64,000 bases of DNA from Rotaria sp. Silwood1 (taxonomy: Eukaryota > Rotifera > Eurotatoria > Philodinida > Philodinidae), in contig CAJNOP010000010.1 of NCBI GenBank assembly GCA_905250075.1, positions 3,229,822 through 3,293,821 of the forward strand, given 5' to 3'. This document shows positions 1 through 12,643 of this stretch, piece after piece. The position numbers were made by a program, and so were the translations under genes. Position 1 is the first letter of the stretch, and the number at the start of each line of letters is the position of its first letter. Under the pieces are notes generated by a model that made no database searches, was not told the DNA's origin, and saw only the letters and a list, made by a program, of their open reading frames with translations.

Positions 1-1
1 A

Positions 2-1008
2 TTTACATCATTAAAAACATTTCGAGAAACTTCAGCTGCTTTCTATATGAATGTTACATCAGCTGTCAATATTTTTCAACTTGTTGTTGGTTTATTATCT
101 CGTATACTTATAACTGGTTATGATATTGATCCAACAAAGACTTCATCAGTTTTGTGTAAAGCACGGCAATTTACATTGATTACAACTATGTTGATTATTT
201 TTTCTTGTATGTGTTTTGCAGCAATCGATCAATTTTTATTATTAACAAATCGTGGGCGTCATCTTTGTAATCTTCAAATAGCCAGTCGTCTTGTTATAGT
301 TGCTTTTATAGTGTCGTTTTTACATGGAATTCCAATAGTTATCTTTCAAGATCTTTATCCACCACTTGGAACTGGTCAAACAAGTTGTTCATCCATAAAT
401 ACAGGTTATTCTATTTATTATTCTCGATTTCTTTTTCCTGTTTTACTTGGTATTTTACCTTTAATTATTCGTATTACTTTTGGTCTTCTTGCTTTTATTA
501 ATGTTCGTCAGTTACATAATCGTCGAGTACCAATCGTTCGATTAGAACGTGATAAACAATTAACAGCAATGGTATTAACAATAAAAATAATATTCTTTTT
601 TTTAATGTTTTTTTGTTCTTCGTTTAAGGTATTAATTGAAGTCGTTGTTGACGTTATTATTACATTACCTTATAGTATTTACAATCATTGGTATTCTAGT
701 GCTGTAATATTTTCTGATTCAATTAGTATTGCACAAAATCAACTGATTAGTTCAATAACACGTATCATTTTTTATGGAAATTTTTCGGTAAATTAATTTA
801 AATCAAATAAATAGTTGAGAAACGAAAAATAACATTGTATATTTAGATTCAATTCTATATTTATTGTTGTGTATCATCCCGTTTTCGTCGACAATTAGTT
901 CATGTTCTTACTAATATATATTTTAAGTATTTGCAAGAAAAAATTAATCGTCGTCAAATGAATCGTGTTGCTCCACGATCAATAGTGGAAGTCAATACTG
1001 TGTTATAA
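2..1008 (+). CDS. Rhodopsin-type GPCR (FMRFamide-receptor-like), 5' partial
   Basis: A seven-helix receptor whose 5' end lies outside the window; the frame is open from base 2. Exon 1 runs to 787. A 59 bp intron (788-846, gt...tttag, phase 0) is followed by exon 2 (847-1008), which adds 54 codons and ends in TAA. Visible parts are TM2, the TM3 cysteine (SVLCKARQF), TM3 ending AAIDQFLLL, the extracellular-loop-2 cysteine (GQTSC), TM5 with a basic RQLHNRR loop, TM6, and TM7 ending NFSIQFYIYCC, then a basic tail (SSRFRRQL). The second exon is needed to complete TM7 and helix 8. The TM3 'DRY' arginine is glutamine here (DQF). This is the divergent neuropeptide-receptor-like class abundant in bdelloids; the ligand cannot be inferred. 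AT-rich sequence follows the stop. Confidence 0.85.
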
Positions 1009-1811
1009 TTAAATGAGCTGTTACTTACTGAATCGATTATATACATTAAATGACATTTTAAAGACTTTTGATATTGTGTAACGTTGTAATAAACTATACA
1101 ATTTAACTATGTCTTGTTAAGTATTGTTTATTAAAAATATATACGCTGTTATCATCATGACGATTATGATTTAATCGCTATGTTTACTAAAGTATAATTG
1201 TTTGTATTGTATCGTATTCTTGAAATATGTACATTTTTTGGAACTATCTGAGTAAGAATCTTTCTGTTGAATAAAGCTTCGTGTGAAATATGAGAAAGGA
1301 ATGTCATTGATAAATCGCATTAAAAAATGAAGTTAAAGATTTTCATATTACATATTTGTTCGGTTATTGAAAGCGAGATAAGTGAGTTTGATTGGTATTG
1401 TATTTTTACCTAGTTAGCACGTATTTATCATGATTTTCATAGAATCAATATTAAACCTTGTGTACAAAAACTAAAAATAATGATTTCAAGGTAACTATAT
1501 AGTTCAATTGTAGAGCTTGGAGTGATCGTTGCTAATTTTTCTTAAAATTTCGTGACCATGACTGAACTTTGGTTCGCAAGTACTTTAATAAGCCTTCACT
1601 GATGCACATAAATCATGCATAACGTAATCATAATTTGTATTTTGAACAACAGCAATGCCACAATAAATTCAAACTTTACATCTATAATCCTTCTTGTTAT
1701 ATTTCCAGAGATCAGTAGGAATGTCTTTGTTGAAAATTAATTATATTAGATTTCTCTTTTGATAATATCTTTCGAGATGCAGCTGAGTTGTTTATCATTC
1801 GCTTGATTAGA

Positions 1812-1911
1812 NNNNNNNNNNNNNNNNNNNNNNNNNNNNNNNNNNNNNNNNNNNNNNNNNNNNNNNNNNNNNNNNNNNNNNNNNNNNNNNNNNNNNNNNN
1901 NNNNNNNNNNN
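1812..1911. other. Assembly gap of 100 N
   Basis: Exactly 100 N, the conventional placeholder for a scaffolding join of unknown size. Continuity across it is not guaranteed. Confidence 0.99.
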
Positions 1912-2843
1912 ATATATATAGTATATTCAATTACAACTTTATGTAAAATATTGATATGAAGTTGTTTTCGAATCAAGAGAAACACAGGTGATTTTCTTTA
2001 AAGTTTTCCCAAGTGTTGTATTCAATTGTTCTTATTGTGCAAGGTCGACAATAATGGTTTTCTTTTATTGAGAAAAAATATCAACAAAATTTTTCTATTA
2101 TACCTGAACGACACAAAGGGTCCAATCCTATATGAATATGAACAATCTTCATTAAGATAGATGATTAAGAAAGAAAGACAAAATTAGCACCATGCAATAC
2201 GAAAACATACTCTGTGTTGGGGAACAGCATAAGTATCGTCATAATAAAGTTACCACTATCAGTTGTTACTACTTGAAGGATATTTCTTGAAGACAAACAC
2301 TAAACGTATATGCTAGTCATCATAAACGAATTTTCAGACTAGTCAGTGAAATCTTCAAGTCTCTTCTGCGCATCAAAACATTTATTAGTCATTCAATGAT
2401 GATTTCATCACGCTTGTCCAACGAGACTTGAAGGTTTGAAAGAAAGCTAATGAGTTCGTCTGATAGAATACTGATTAGTAAAATCGAAAATATCTGAATT
2501 ACTGAGATTTGAAAATGAATTACAAGATTTTTTCGTGACGGAACCACGCTCACAAATGCGGATAACCGCTGCGAAGAACCACATCTACCTCGACTGATAT
2601 GAACAACGAAGTCATACAAGTTAGTTAAATTTAATATGAGTAACTTGAGGAAAGGTATATTTGCTGACATGAAAAGTCCAACGATAAAAATGATGATATA
2701 TATTAGTCTTCATTGATTTGGTGCAGCATCTCTTCGACAGCAATTTTTCTTTGAGATACTATTACTTGTTTAAAAAAAAGATCAACGTTCGGTATTGCTA
2801 AAATACGCTATGGTCCACCCTGAGCGCCGCTTTACTTGACAAA

Positions 2844-2970
2844 TATATCAGTCAGTAGAGCTTAAAATTTTGAATCTACTGGACGACTCTAAAAAGTTTC
2901 TGCTTTTTATCTTTTTTGATTTTTTTCTCTAGAATGGCTCAAAATCTTAAGCTCTATCGACTGATATACA
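2844..2970. repeat. Short imperfect inverted repeat (fold-back)
   Basis: Arms at about 2844-2876 (tatatcagtcagtagagctt...) and 2936-2970 pair with a few mismatches around a loop of about 59 bp. No target-site duplication was recognised. Probably a small MITE-like relic. Confidence 0.65.
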
Positions 2971-3307
2971 TCCTGAGTAAAAAAAACACTTGAAATGTAT
3001 TTCAATAATACTCATCAATGTTTAGTCATGTACCTGAATAAAATCACATGCAATACAAAGAATGCCACAGACATTTTCCGAATCTTATATACATCTGTTT
3101 CGTATGGTGATAGACAAGAGCTTAACATTACTTTGATAATTTTTTTTCTTGTTTTTGAAGTGAATAAGAACAATGTAGTGTCATGAATCAATTACATAAA
3201 TTCTTCCTTTTTTTATTTCTAGTCGACATATAGTAGACATTAGATTTTAACAAAAAAATAATAAAAGATAATATATAGAAGAAAATTATTATATAAAAAA
3301 AAGAAAT

Positions 3308-6300
3308 TTACGTTGTTATATCACCTATCGATGAACCAGATGATGATATATCAATCGCTTTTGATAAATAAGTTCGAAGTGATTCAGCAAGTGTAAGTTG
3401 AACATTAGCAAGAGAACTATTAATAAGATATTGAGGAAGCCAACCCTTTAGAAAATAAAGACTTGTTTCAATCGATTACATAAATAAAAAAAACATAATT
3501 TACTTTTAAATCTACATTAAGTATCATTGTAAATTTACAACTTGTATCATTATGTTTTTCAAGAATATATGCAGTTGGTCCATTTTCACCTCTTTTTATT
3601 TTTAAAATATAAATCTAATCTAATAACAATATTATCTAACTTACCGAACACAACTAAAAAACCATTCAAAACAACAAATATAAAAGGATAATAATGATTT
3701 TTTTTTGTCTTACTTGTCTTTTGGAGGCATTTGTGGATAAACACATGCTTGAGCTGCTATAATAGCAACATCATCAATAAATCGACGTGTGCTTATATTA
3801 ACAAAATCTCGTTTAGCAATAATTCCCTGTGCTTGTTCATTAGTCATTTGATACCTAATAAAGAAAATTTTCAAAATTCAGATATATTAAATCTGGATAT
3901 TACGGACGTTATATATAAATCGTGTTTAATAACTTGAAGTACCTATGAAAGAAAAACATATTAGAATAAAGAAAGTAAATTGTTTAAAAAAATTCTTTTA
4001 ACTAAATGAATGTTTTTCTTTTCTTATGGCATCTTCTAGTGCACTAGAGATTTTACTTTGAACTTATTTGATCGAGAATTTCCTGCTTTACAAAACTTCT
4101 GTCTTTGCTGTTCAAATAACTTTTCTATTGTCGACGCAAAATTTTTAAAAAATTGAATGCATATTCAATCGTGCAACTGCAATTTCTGATTTTGTACAAA
4201 CATCTATCAATTTTCGTCAAGATCAATGGTATAAGTAAAATATTTCGTATCAATGAATAGAGAATTTCATCATTTCTACTTCCACGATCTTTTGAAGATT
4301 TCTCCTGCTGTTATTCAACAGAAAAAGGTGTTAAACTAACATCTAATGTTATTTTGAGATGCATTCTGAAAAATCATGTCTTCCAAAACGAGAATTGGTC
4401 TATAACTAGAAATGCACAGAATCAAGTTTTTTTGAATCCCAAATTCGGCCTAGAGAAAACTATTTCAGATTTCATTTGTATCACACCTAAAATAATTCTT
4501 CAATATTCGTTTTGTTAGTCGGTGATGAACATTTTTTCAGATTATCTCCCTTGAATTATCGACTAATTCATATTGTTAAAGTATAATATGTTTTATTCTT
4601 GAGTTCCAATAGCAGCAAATTTTTTCTTGTGACCTGATCTAGATAAAGTTTTATTCTTTAGTACCTCACATACCAATCTATGGTACGCTTGTTTATATGT
4701 CACCGAGTGTAGATTTTCCTAGTGAACAATGGTATGATGATCAACTTGAAGGACAGACGCATCAGGTTATGTTTAGTTGAGAAAAAAAACAATGATATTA
4801 TTCCGCCAGAAACTTCTTTTTTTTTCAGTTCAAAAGTTTTTGTCACATATATTTCTTCTCAAGTCTTGGAACATATATCAAAAGATATAGAATGTTGCAA
4901 AGAACTTCATAGCATATTTGAAATGGCAGTAAAACTTTGGGGAAAGTAGATTTCCATCTTTTTAAAAATTGTTGTGCCAACAAAGAAAAATCCAGTTGAA
5001 AAACGAAGTCACTAATGTATTGAAAAGTATGCAAAACGCAAGAAAATTATTTTGTTCTATTTATTAAGCGCCATCCATTAATAATTATATACATACTCTA
5101 CTATCGTTGACAGTTGGACTCCATTTCGACATATCTTCTTGTTGTTCAAATAATAGTTGTACAGCATCATCACGACATCCTGGAATAATACACTAAAATA
5201 AAAGAAAATATTTATCTATTTATTCTTTATGTTTCTCTTACACTTAATCGGAAAACTTTGCCCAATTTCGGATAATTTTTAGAAAGAACAATATCAAGTC
5301 CATTGCTACTTATAGCTTCTTGTAACCAAGAATCATTATCTTTAAATATACGCCAGACTTTTTCAACAACGTCATCTGCTAGTTTTTCATAATCTTCATC
5401 ATTATCATCATCTTCAATAACGGACGCTGGTGTACATAATAATGATGGTGAAACATTAGAATCCGAACGAAAGGTGCGTACAACACCGGTATCAGTTTCT
5501 TCTGTATCGCTACCTAAAATATATAAAAATAATCTATTATTATCTTTTCTTCTCAAGCAAAATTAGTAGTTTTTCTTTAAATTGTTTTTAGTTTTAGTCT
5601 TGCCATGTAAAGATTTTTCAAATGACCAAATTATAGTTGATGTTGATTGCATTTAATTATCTTTTGTTTTTGCTATTCGTGATCGAAGAAAAAACTTATT
5701 GTATTAAAAGTCACACATCTGTTTTAATGGTAATTATTGTCAGCTATCATAGCCTCGTTCTTTCTTTTTCTCTTTCTTGTCGAATAAAGTTAATCATTGA
5801 TAGTAGAAGAATATGCGTCTATCTTTGACATACCCTCGACGGACGGCACAGGAGAATAAAATGATTGACGATGTTCGTTTAAAAGTGTAATGGAATGATA
5901 ATTTGAGGATGGAGGAATCGGAGATGCTGATCTACTTGAATTCGATGCAAGCAATGGACGCCGCTCGCTATGATTTACTATAAAAACAAAAATAGATTAT
6001 CGTTCAATTGATTAATTTTTATCGTTCTATCGTCGTTTTTTTTCATACATGCTTCTCGTAAACGACGTTCATGAGGAATAACACGATAGCTAAAAGAATA
6101 GAAAAATAATCTATCGATTACAACAAATAAAACATACTCAAAAAACCAGATTTCAACCCATGCCAAAATAAATGATACAATCAATATACCATAATCAGTA
6201 AAACCTTTATCTGTTTTGGAAATCTATTTCAAAGACAAAAAAAAAAAATATATATATATATACAAATATCGATTTTTTTATTGACTTACTGTAAATACAC

Positions 6301-7809
6301 ATGTTTTAGCAATGATAAAACCGGTTGAACCAAGTGTTGTGAACTAAAAAGTGATGAATACGAAGGAATAATTTTCTCAATTTTATATTTATTGCTCTCG
6401 CTCAATTACTTACAACAGAAGGCTTCTAACTGTGACTCCTCAGTTGAACTAACATTATGCTCATAAAGGGGCTCTGACAAGATTAGTGGAAGCCTATAGC
6501 GATTCACCTCTATGCACTGTCGTTCCTAAGGTATTACAGTTTTACTAAGTTTTTTTTTAATCTCTGACAGAGTATCAATGAAAAAGTCGAATTGAGAAAG
6601 TTCAGTCTGTAATCTTGCCCATAAATAAGTCTTGTAGATAATAGAATGTTCTAAAAATGTCAGCCTAAATGATATGTTGTTCTTGAGATATCAAATGCTA
6701 AAAATCCTTGATTTTCTTACTTTTCCTTGTAACACATGATTGTACTTAGACGTGCAGTATCTCAAGAAGGACACATCTTTTCAGGCTGAAATTTTCAAGG
6801 CATTCTAAAATTCACAAGGCTAACTTATGAACAAAGTTTCAATAAAATTGTAGTCAATTCGAAACAACAACTTATGAGAACGAGTCTTTATAGACTTCTA
6901 CTAGACCTGTAGAGGCCTCTTTTTGGGTACAATATCAGTTTGTTGCTTGGCGAGTCACACACGAGTACTTTTCCTCGTTAGACAAACAAAAACCTTTTTT
7001 TGTTTTTCTTACAAAAATCCTACAACCAAAACAACTATATGACATTGTGTATTTTACAACAAACTCGCTTTTTCCATATGAGAAATAAACCCTTTCTAAT
7101 TTCTTTAATACGCTTACTTACTTACAGCTACGAAACTCCAATGTGACCATTTTAGTATTGCGTACGATATCATTAATAAAATAAAACGAAAAGCTGATAA
7201 ACCCTACAGAAAATAATAATTGATCTATCGACAGAAATAATTGTTTTATATTTTTTCGTAACTTACAACAATATCAAATAGAGATGTTTTAATAGAATAA
7301 TGAATAACCTCGTTAACAAAAGCTTGATCAATCGTTATATTTTTAATCTAAATATTCAAAATTAATATTAATCATGTGAAACATATTCTAACAAACTTGA
7401 TTATAAATAATCCATAGAAGTACCATAAATATTACATCGAATGTGACGATTAATAAAAATGTACGACGTACTTGAAACATTCGTTTTTTTGTAAGTGTTG
7501 ATTGTTGATTTGATGAGGCATTTACTGAAACACTTGTTGATGCATTCGATGTTTGACTGTACAATAAAATTTAAAAAAAACAAAGAAAACAATAAAATAA
7601 AATATTCACATACGCTTGATAAAGATTTAATAATTGTCCATTTACTTGATTTAATGTGTGAGATCTACAATTTAAAAAAAGAAAAGAATTTATTTATTTA
7701 TAGGTTCAAATCAAAACAAATTCAATTTTTTTTGTAGTAGCAGCAATCAAGTTTTTTAAATAACATACACTGATGTATCCGAATTAATACTTGTATGCCC
7801 GTTCATCAT
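3308..7809 (-). CDS. STARD3: STARD3/MLN64-like late-endosomal sterol transfer protein (MENTAL + START)
   Basis: About 505 residues from a dozen or more exons. ATG at 7809-7807, stop at 3310-3308. The N-terminal MENTAL domain has four membrane segments, starting at RRTFLLIVTFDVIFMVLLWI (about residues 61-80) and including KTSLFDIV, FTTLGSTGF and ILIVSFILAWVEIWF. The linker carries SFYSPVPS followed by GSDTEETD (about residues 237-253), which lines up with the phospho-FFAT motif that lets human STARD3 bind VAP proteins on the ER. The C-terminal START domain is recognised from KRDFVN, CVRGENGP and GWLPQYLINSSLA. Human STARD3 (445 aa) tethers ER to late endosomes and moves cholesterol. A 9 nt exon (3645-3653) is needed to complete the CVRGENGP block. 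Two introns are unusually long (3943-5096 and 6344-7125). KRIT1 ends 138 bp upstream on the same strand. Exon edges in the START part are my inference. Confidence 0.9.
3943..5096 (-). other. Oversized STARD3 intron (1154 bp)
   Basis: Lies between the exons ending NDSR and starting VLQVIKHD; most other introns of this gene are about 50-130 bp. It holds a scatter of short open stretches (for example plus 4722-4949) and no recognisable gene, so it looks like degraded inserted DNA of unknown origin. Confidence 0.6.
6415..6975. repeat. Fold-back palindrome inside a STARD3 intron
   Basis: The left part (about 6425-6520 and 6640-6705) pairs with the right part (6865-6970 and 6745-6830) at roughly 65-75% by eye, with small gaps. 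Examples: tgtgactcc...aaagg against the complement of 6920-6955, and gtcagcct...ttcttgagata against 6760-6810. The whole is about 550 bp with a central loop near 6715-6740. It sits within the 782 bp intron 6344-7125 and accounts for most of its excess length. No coding capacity. Confidence 0.75.
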
Positions 7810-7946
7810 TATAATGTTTGTCTATAGGAAAACAAAAACATGCAACATGCGATTATCATATCACCTATATGACGTCATTGTTACTTTCATCAACGAAAAA
7901 AAAAACAAAAGCAAACATCAAAGATAAATATTTATTTTATAAACTT

Positions 7947-10263
7947 CTATATAAAAGATCCTTGTTCTTGCGCAAAATTACTCATTAAGTGATAAATTAA
8001 AAAATTTTGTTTCGTATACAAAATATGTCTATTATGATTTCTTTGTTGAAATTCATTATTATTTGTTAACGTTGATGATAACGATGTTGATGATGATGTT
8101 AATGGTCGATCAATTGTATTTGATTGTTTATTTGATGATGATGAAAATGAAAAAATTGAATTTTTAAAATTTTTATTATTGATTGAATTTGTTGAATGTA
8201 ATAATCTTGTATGATCAACATTTTTATTATCTTTAACATTTATTTCAAGTGTTGATTGTGCTTCTGTTTCAAAAGTAAATGTCATTTGTTGATATGAAAA
8301 TGAATATTCTTGTAATTTTGTTACACGATTTATCAAATGTACACCAACATCATTAACACATATAAATACACTTGTACGACGACCACGATATTCATGTTCA
8401 CCTAGAAAATAAAATTTTGAGATTTGAAAAAGGAAAGAAAAAAAAAAGATTTAATTTAATTTGTATCACCTGTAAAAAATGATGAACCATAACTAGTTAA
8501 ATTTTGAGCTAAATTAAGAAATTGCATTTTTAAATAAAGTTGTAATTGTGGACGATTTTGCATTGTTTGATCATCAATAAAAACTTCTTTATAACGTTTA
8601 AGAATTGTTCGTCGCCAATAAGCAGCACCAGCACGCTTTAATTTTTCAGCTGGTATTAATAAAGATAAATTATTAGAATCATTATGAAAAAAATGTTCCC
8701 ACAGTTTATCATCTAATTGTTTTTCATTAATTCCCATCATTAAAACAGCAAATTCAATAGCATCTTCATCTGTACATGGATAATAAGCAAGTAAATAATT
8801 TTGATAGGCTTCAAGAAACAATAAATGTATAACATGTGGTATACGAAGACGTTGTTCAAATTCAATTTTAAGTAATGTATCACGTGACCACCATAATTGT
8901 GCATCTTCAGAATTCGAATTTAATGTTGGAGATGATGATAATGATGGATTTCGAAGTGATGATTCATTTGGTACAGTTGTTAATTCACTTGCATAACGTT
9001 TCCAATTTAATAAAAATTGTACAGGTTTATGATCAGGATTTAGTTGAATACGAACACTTTTAGAACAGATCCATATACCAAATACATGTGAAACTACATC
9101 TGGTAAACGTAAACGTGTCATCATTTGTGCATGTAATTGACGAACAGTAGTTTCAGCTGGACCTGAAACAAGATCAAGTTCAATAGTACTACCATCAGCA
9201 AGACAAATTTTGATTTTTTCAAGCTAAAATTATGCAAAATAAAAATAAGAATTTTGAAGAGAAAATATTTTTTTAATTTAATTACAGGTTTTTGAAGAAA
9301 TTTTTCAATTAATTCTGTACATAATTGCCAATCACGATTTGGATTTTGTTTACAAAAATCAAGTGCTGTTTTTCCATCTTTATTTTTTGCATGCTAATCA
9401 GAAAACAAATACTTGAGATGTGTAGATTTTGTTTTTTCATTCATACCACATTAATATCAGGACAATCAAGTAGTATTCGAACAACTTCAGCTCGACCACC
9501 TAAAGCTGCTAAATGTAATGGACTCATATGTGAATTATCAACTGCATTAACGGAGAATCGTTTTGAACGAAGTAATAATTCAACAATTCGATGATGACCA
9601 TGCCTATAATAAATTCCGTTACATATTCAATTGAAAAAAAAATCAATTCTATCTACCAAGCAGCATGATGAAGTGGTGACCATCGATTCAGATCATGTTC
9701 AAGTGTAACAGGAGAAAATTCTTGTAATAATTTTCCTACAACTTCAATTTGACCATTTTGACATGCCAAATGTAAAGGATATTCTTCAAGACTATTATTA
9801 CGATTTCTAGATAAATCATAAATATAAAAATTTTTATTCAATGAAACTATTGAAAACAAATACCTTTTAGAATTTCGTGAACTATTTATTGATCCTAATT
9901 CTCGATTATTTTGTCGACCACTATTTGATGAACTACGTTTCTGAGTACCTTTAGACGATTGCAGTGAAACAGAATCAAGCTAGAATAGTTTATAAATTCT
10001 ATTTTTTTTTCAATTTTTTTCTTTTTTTTTGTTTATTTATATAGATATATACATGAGTAATACAAAGTCCATCATTTGATGTAAATAAATCATCGAAGAG
10101 AAGATTAGATACAATTATATCACAACGTTCATTTTCATCAATTTCATCAAATAATTTATTCTTTGTATCAACTATTGATGATAATGTCTAGCTAAAGAAA
10201 AAAATCATGTTTTAAAACTGTTTTATTCAAATAAATAAAAAATAGTACCTCTGATTTATGCAT
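7947..10263 (-). CDS. KRIT1: KRIT1/CCM1-like ankyrin-FERM scaffold protein
   Basis: About 630 residues in eight exons. Start ATG at 10263 (MHKSE), with an in-frame stop directly upstream. After about 90 low-complexity residues come ankyrin repeats (YPLHLACQNGQIEVV, SPLHHAAW, SPLHLAALGG), then KNKDGKTALDFC joining to a FERM domain. F1 starts at LEKIKICLADGS. FGIWICS...LNPDHKPVQ is diagnostic of KRIT1, F2 ends TSYGSSFFTG, and F3 contains RTSVFICVNDVGVHLI and ILYTKQNFLIYHLM. In animals KRIT1 binds Rap1, HEG1 and CCM2 at junctions. The N-terminal Nudix-like domain and NPxY/F motifs of the vertebrate protein (about 736 aa) are not seen. The last exon (7947-8403) carries a Ser/Asn-rich insertion of about 60 residues inside F3. 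Same strand as STARD3 and PGRMC. Confidence 0.92.
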
Positions 10264-10648
10264 TTATATTAATAATTGTTTTTATAAAAAGAAAGTATCA
10301 ATCTTAAACAAAATAATACTATTTAAATGAACATGCCTTGCAAAGACGACCAACTAAAACTAGATTATTAAGCCATAAATGCGTACTTGTTCTTAATTTA
10401 AACAAAAAAACAAAGCTTGTGAAGTACCTGATAATAAATAAAATGTGATTGTATATGTCTTTCAAACCTCTTAAGTGTCATCAGCTGAATAACTAACATA
10501 AAAAGAAAAAGAAAGTTGAACTATCACTCAAGAAAGATGAAAGAAAGAGGCATATTGTTTTTCTTGTTTTTGTTTTGAAATGAAAGAGCTTTCGTCGATT
10601 GTATGAACACAACGAGAAGAAACAAATTGCAAAAAATAAAATTTATGT
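10264..10648. other. KRIT1 upstream / PGRMC downstream spacer
   Basis: 385 bp of AT-rich sequence with no open frame of note. It must contain the KRIT1 promoter and the PGRMC 3' end. Confidence 0.5.
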
Positions 10649-12504
10649 TCATTCTCTTTTCTTGTCACTTATATTATAACCACCATCAACAGTTGTGTCT
10701 TCAGGTGGATAAACACGTGGTTTTTCTCCTGGTCTTAGAAGACGTCCAACAACATCATATTTTTCTTAAAAAAAGACAAAATAAACAAGAAAAAAGATTA
10801 TTATTAATTTTTCATTGATTAATCAATAAAATATTACCTCGAAAATCTTCATGCCAACTTCTAGCTGTAGCTCGTTCCTTATCAGTAATATCAGAAAGAT
10901 CATCATATTCATTTGAAAATAATGATGGATCCAATTGCATTTTAGATAATGCTCGTGTAGCATCACGCCCAGCAAATAATGAATATGATCCACCTATATT
11001 CATAAGAAAATTTCGATAGAAAAAGAAAAAGCTTAATTATAAAACAAAACGAAAATGTCATGCTCTTTTCTATGAATTAAGATAAAAGATAGTCATAATA
11101 AAGTTTACATTTTATCGTATCTATTTTCAATATCTTGTTAATTAATATTCTTGTCGATATATTTTTAACCAGGAAATGTTTTCACTTGATCAATTGTTTT
11201 TGAACTCAAACTCTGTGCACAACGAAGACTGCAATGAAATATGAAAAAATGCAAGACAATAAGTTCGCTTAGAACTTCTATCCAAAGTTTATACATATTT
11301 TGCTAGAATTTTAGCTTGTTGATCTGAAAATTTCCGGACATTCAATTGACAAATAGAGATGTCTGTGAATAAAACCTTAGATCGAAATATTGTTTTTCCA
11401 TTTGTTCATATGTACCATGTCAGATACTGAAACTCTAGTAAAATGTCTATAATTCTAGACAGAAGGTTTCATGAGACTTATCCTTCAAACGTATTTCATC
11501 ACTCACTAGAATCTAATAGATGAAAAGGAGTTCGAATTCAAAAGCGATTGATTAACTGCATTCGATGGTATCATTTTATGCTAAGAGATTACAGCCGCCA
11601 CAAATAGTCCTGCTGCCCGGTAAAATGTACATAAACTTCAAACATTTCGCCTGATATTTTGACTATAAATAGAGTTCAATAAATCCTGATCACAAACAGC
11701 AAATCGAGGTTGACAGAATTTAATGCAAAGAATGAATGATGAAAACTATAATGTAGGGTTTAACAAATAAAGAGTTGCATGTCTATATTGTACGACAGAT
11801 AGGATACTTCAATCTGCTTTAATCCATTTTCTAGATATTGGTCACTTTTCGGCGATTCCGTTTAATTCTCATGTGGAGAGTGCCCAAAGAATATTTCATA
11901 AATCACGCAAAATAAAGCCGTTTGAAATGAAATTTTTATCTCTTCACATGAAGGCCAATGAATTAGTTCTTGCAATCACAGTTCAACATGCTCTTTTATG
12001 ATCAAACTATGAGATTAACGTTTCGATACTTTTCTTGCTGATATCGAAACTATTTACTACGACTGTACTTCCTGTTACTTATCCTTGCCATCAAGGTTTT
12101 TCATTAGAGAAAAATCAAAATCTCAAGTAAATATTCTTTAAAAATAATTCTTATTTACCTATTCCATATAGATCACTTTTTTGACTAACATCAAATATAT
12201 CTCCACAAACAGCTGTAAGAATTCTTCCATTTGATTCAATACCATTATAACCACGTAAATCTGATACTGTTAAGTCACATTTAGGCATTTTTGGTAATTG
12301 TACTGGTGGTTGTTTTCGACTAGCATTATTTGATGATTTACGTTTTAATAAAAATAATTTAACAAGTAAACATATAATTAAAATAGAAAGAGCAAGATTT
12401 ATTGGACTCGACCATATATCATATAACAGACGTTGAAGTAAAGCAATAAATTTTCTAATTAATGACGAATCATTTTTTAATGCATCTTTTGATTCCGAAT
12501 CCAT
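10649..12504 (-). CDS. PGRMC1: PGRMC-type membrane cytochrome b5-like heme-binding protein
   Basis: 205 residues in three exons (12159-12504, 10838-10993, 10649-10764). The N-terminus has one membrane segment (about residues 36-54, NLALSILIICLLVKLFLLK) directly after SSPI, as in human PGRMC1. The cytochrome b5-like domain follows: DLTVSDLRGYNG, then ILTAVCGDIFDVS, LYGIGGSYSLFAGRDATRAL, EYDDLSDIT, and KYDVVGRLLRPGEKPRVYPP. The tyrosines of the YGxxGxY block, where human PGRMC1 ligates heme, are kept. The family acts in the ER with P450 enzymes and in heme and sterol handling. The vertebrate PGRMC1/PGRMC2 split cannot be resolved here. Intron 1 is 1165 bp against 73 bp for intron 2 and contains a palindrome. 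Divergent from DAP3. Confidence 0.93.
11165..11590. repeat. Fold-back palindrome inside PGRMC intron 1
   Basis: Arms at about 11170-11325 and 11415-11590 pair through several blocks: acttctatcc...ttttgctaga with the complement near 11420-11475, ttgtttttgaactcaa with 11535-11565, and atgaaata with 11495-11510. Identity is around 70% by eye, centred near 11372. It lies in the 1165 bp intron 10994-12158. A second weaker pair (cATGTGGAGAG / CTCTTCACATg) is at about 11870-11975. Confidence 0.75.
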
Positions 12505-12643
12505 TGTTTATCTAAGATCTAAATCTATATATACATCAAAATAAAAAAGAAGTTTTAGAATAAAAAAAAGGGAACAAATGCCATTGACTAAAGACATTTA
12601 AAAAAACAACACGAGGAAATAATTCTAATGTAGGTGACACTAA

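Larger units (their letters stand above)
1009..3307. other. Gene-poor intergenic stretch
   Basis: No convincing coding region on either strand. It holds a 100 N assembly gap (1812-1911) and a short inverted repeat (2844-2970). Open frames here (e.g. minus 2389-2670) show no family signature and no flanking splice structure. Confidence 0.6.

Noticed and set aside
2389-2670. Minus-strand frame of 93 codons with hydrophobic stretches
   Set aside because: Considered as a GPCR fragment, but it lacks the order of helices and the cysteine/TM7 motifs.
3943-5096. Separate gene nested in the STARD3 intron
   Set aside because: Open stretches are short, interrupted and unlike any known domain.
5637-5828. 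Plus-strand hydrophobic frame
   Set aside because: Lies in a STARD3 intron on the opposite strand; no support.
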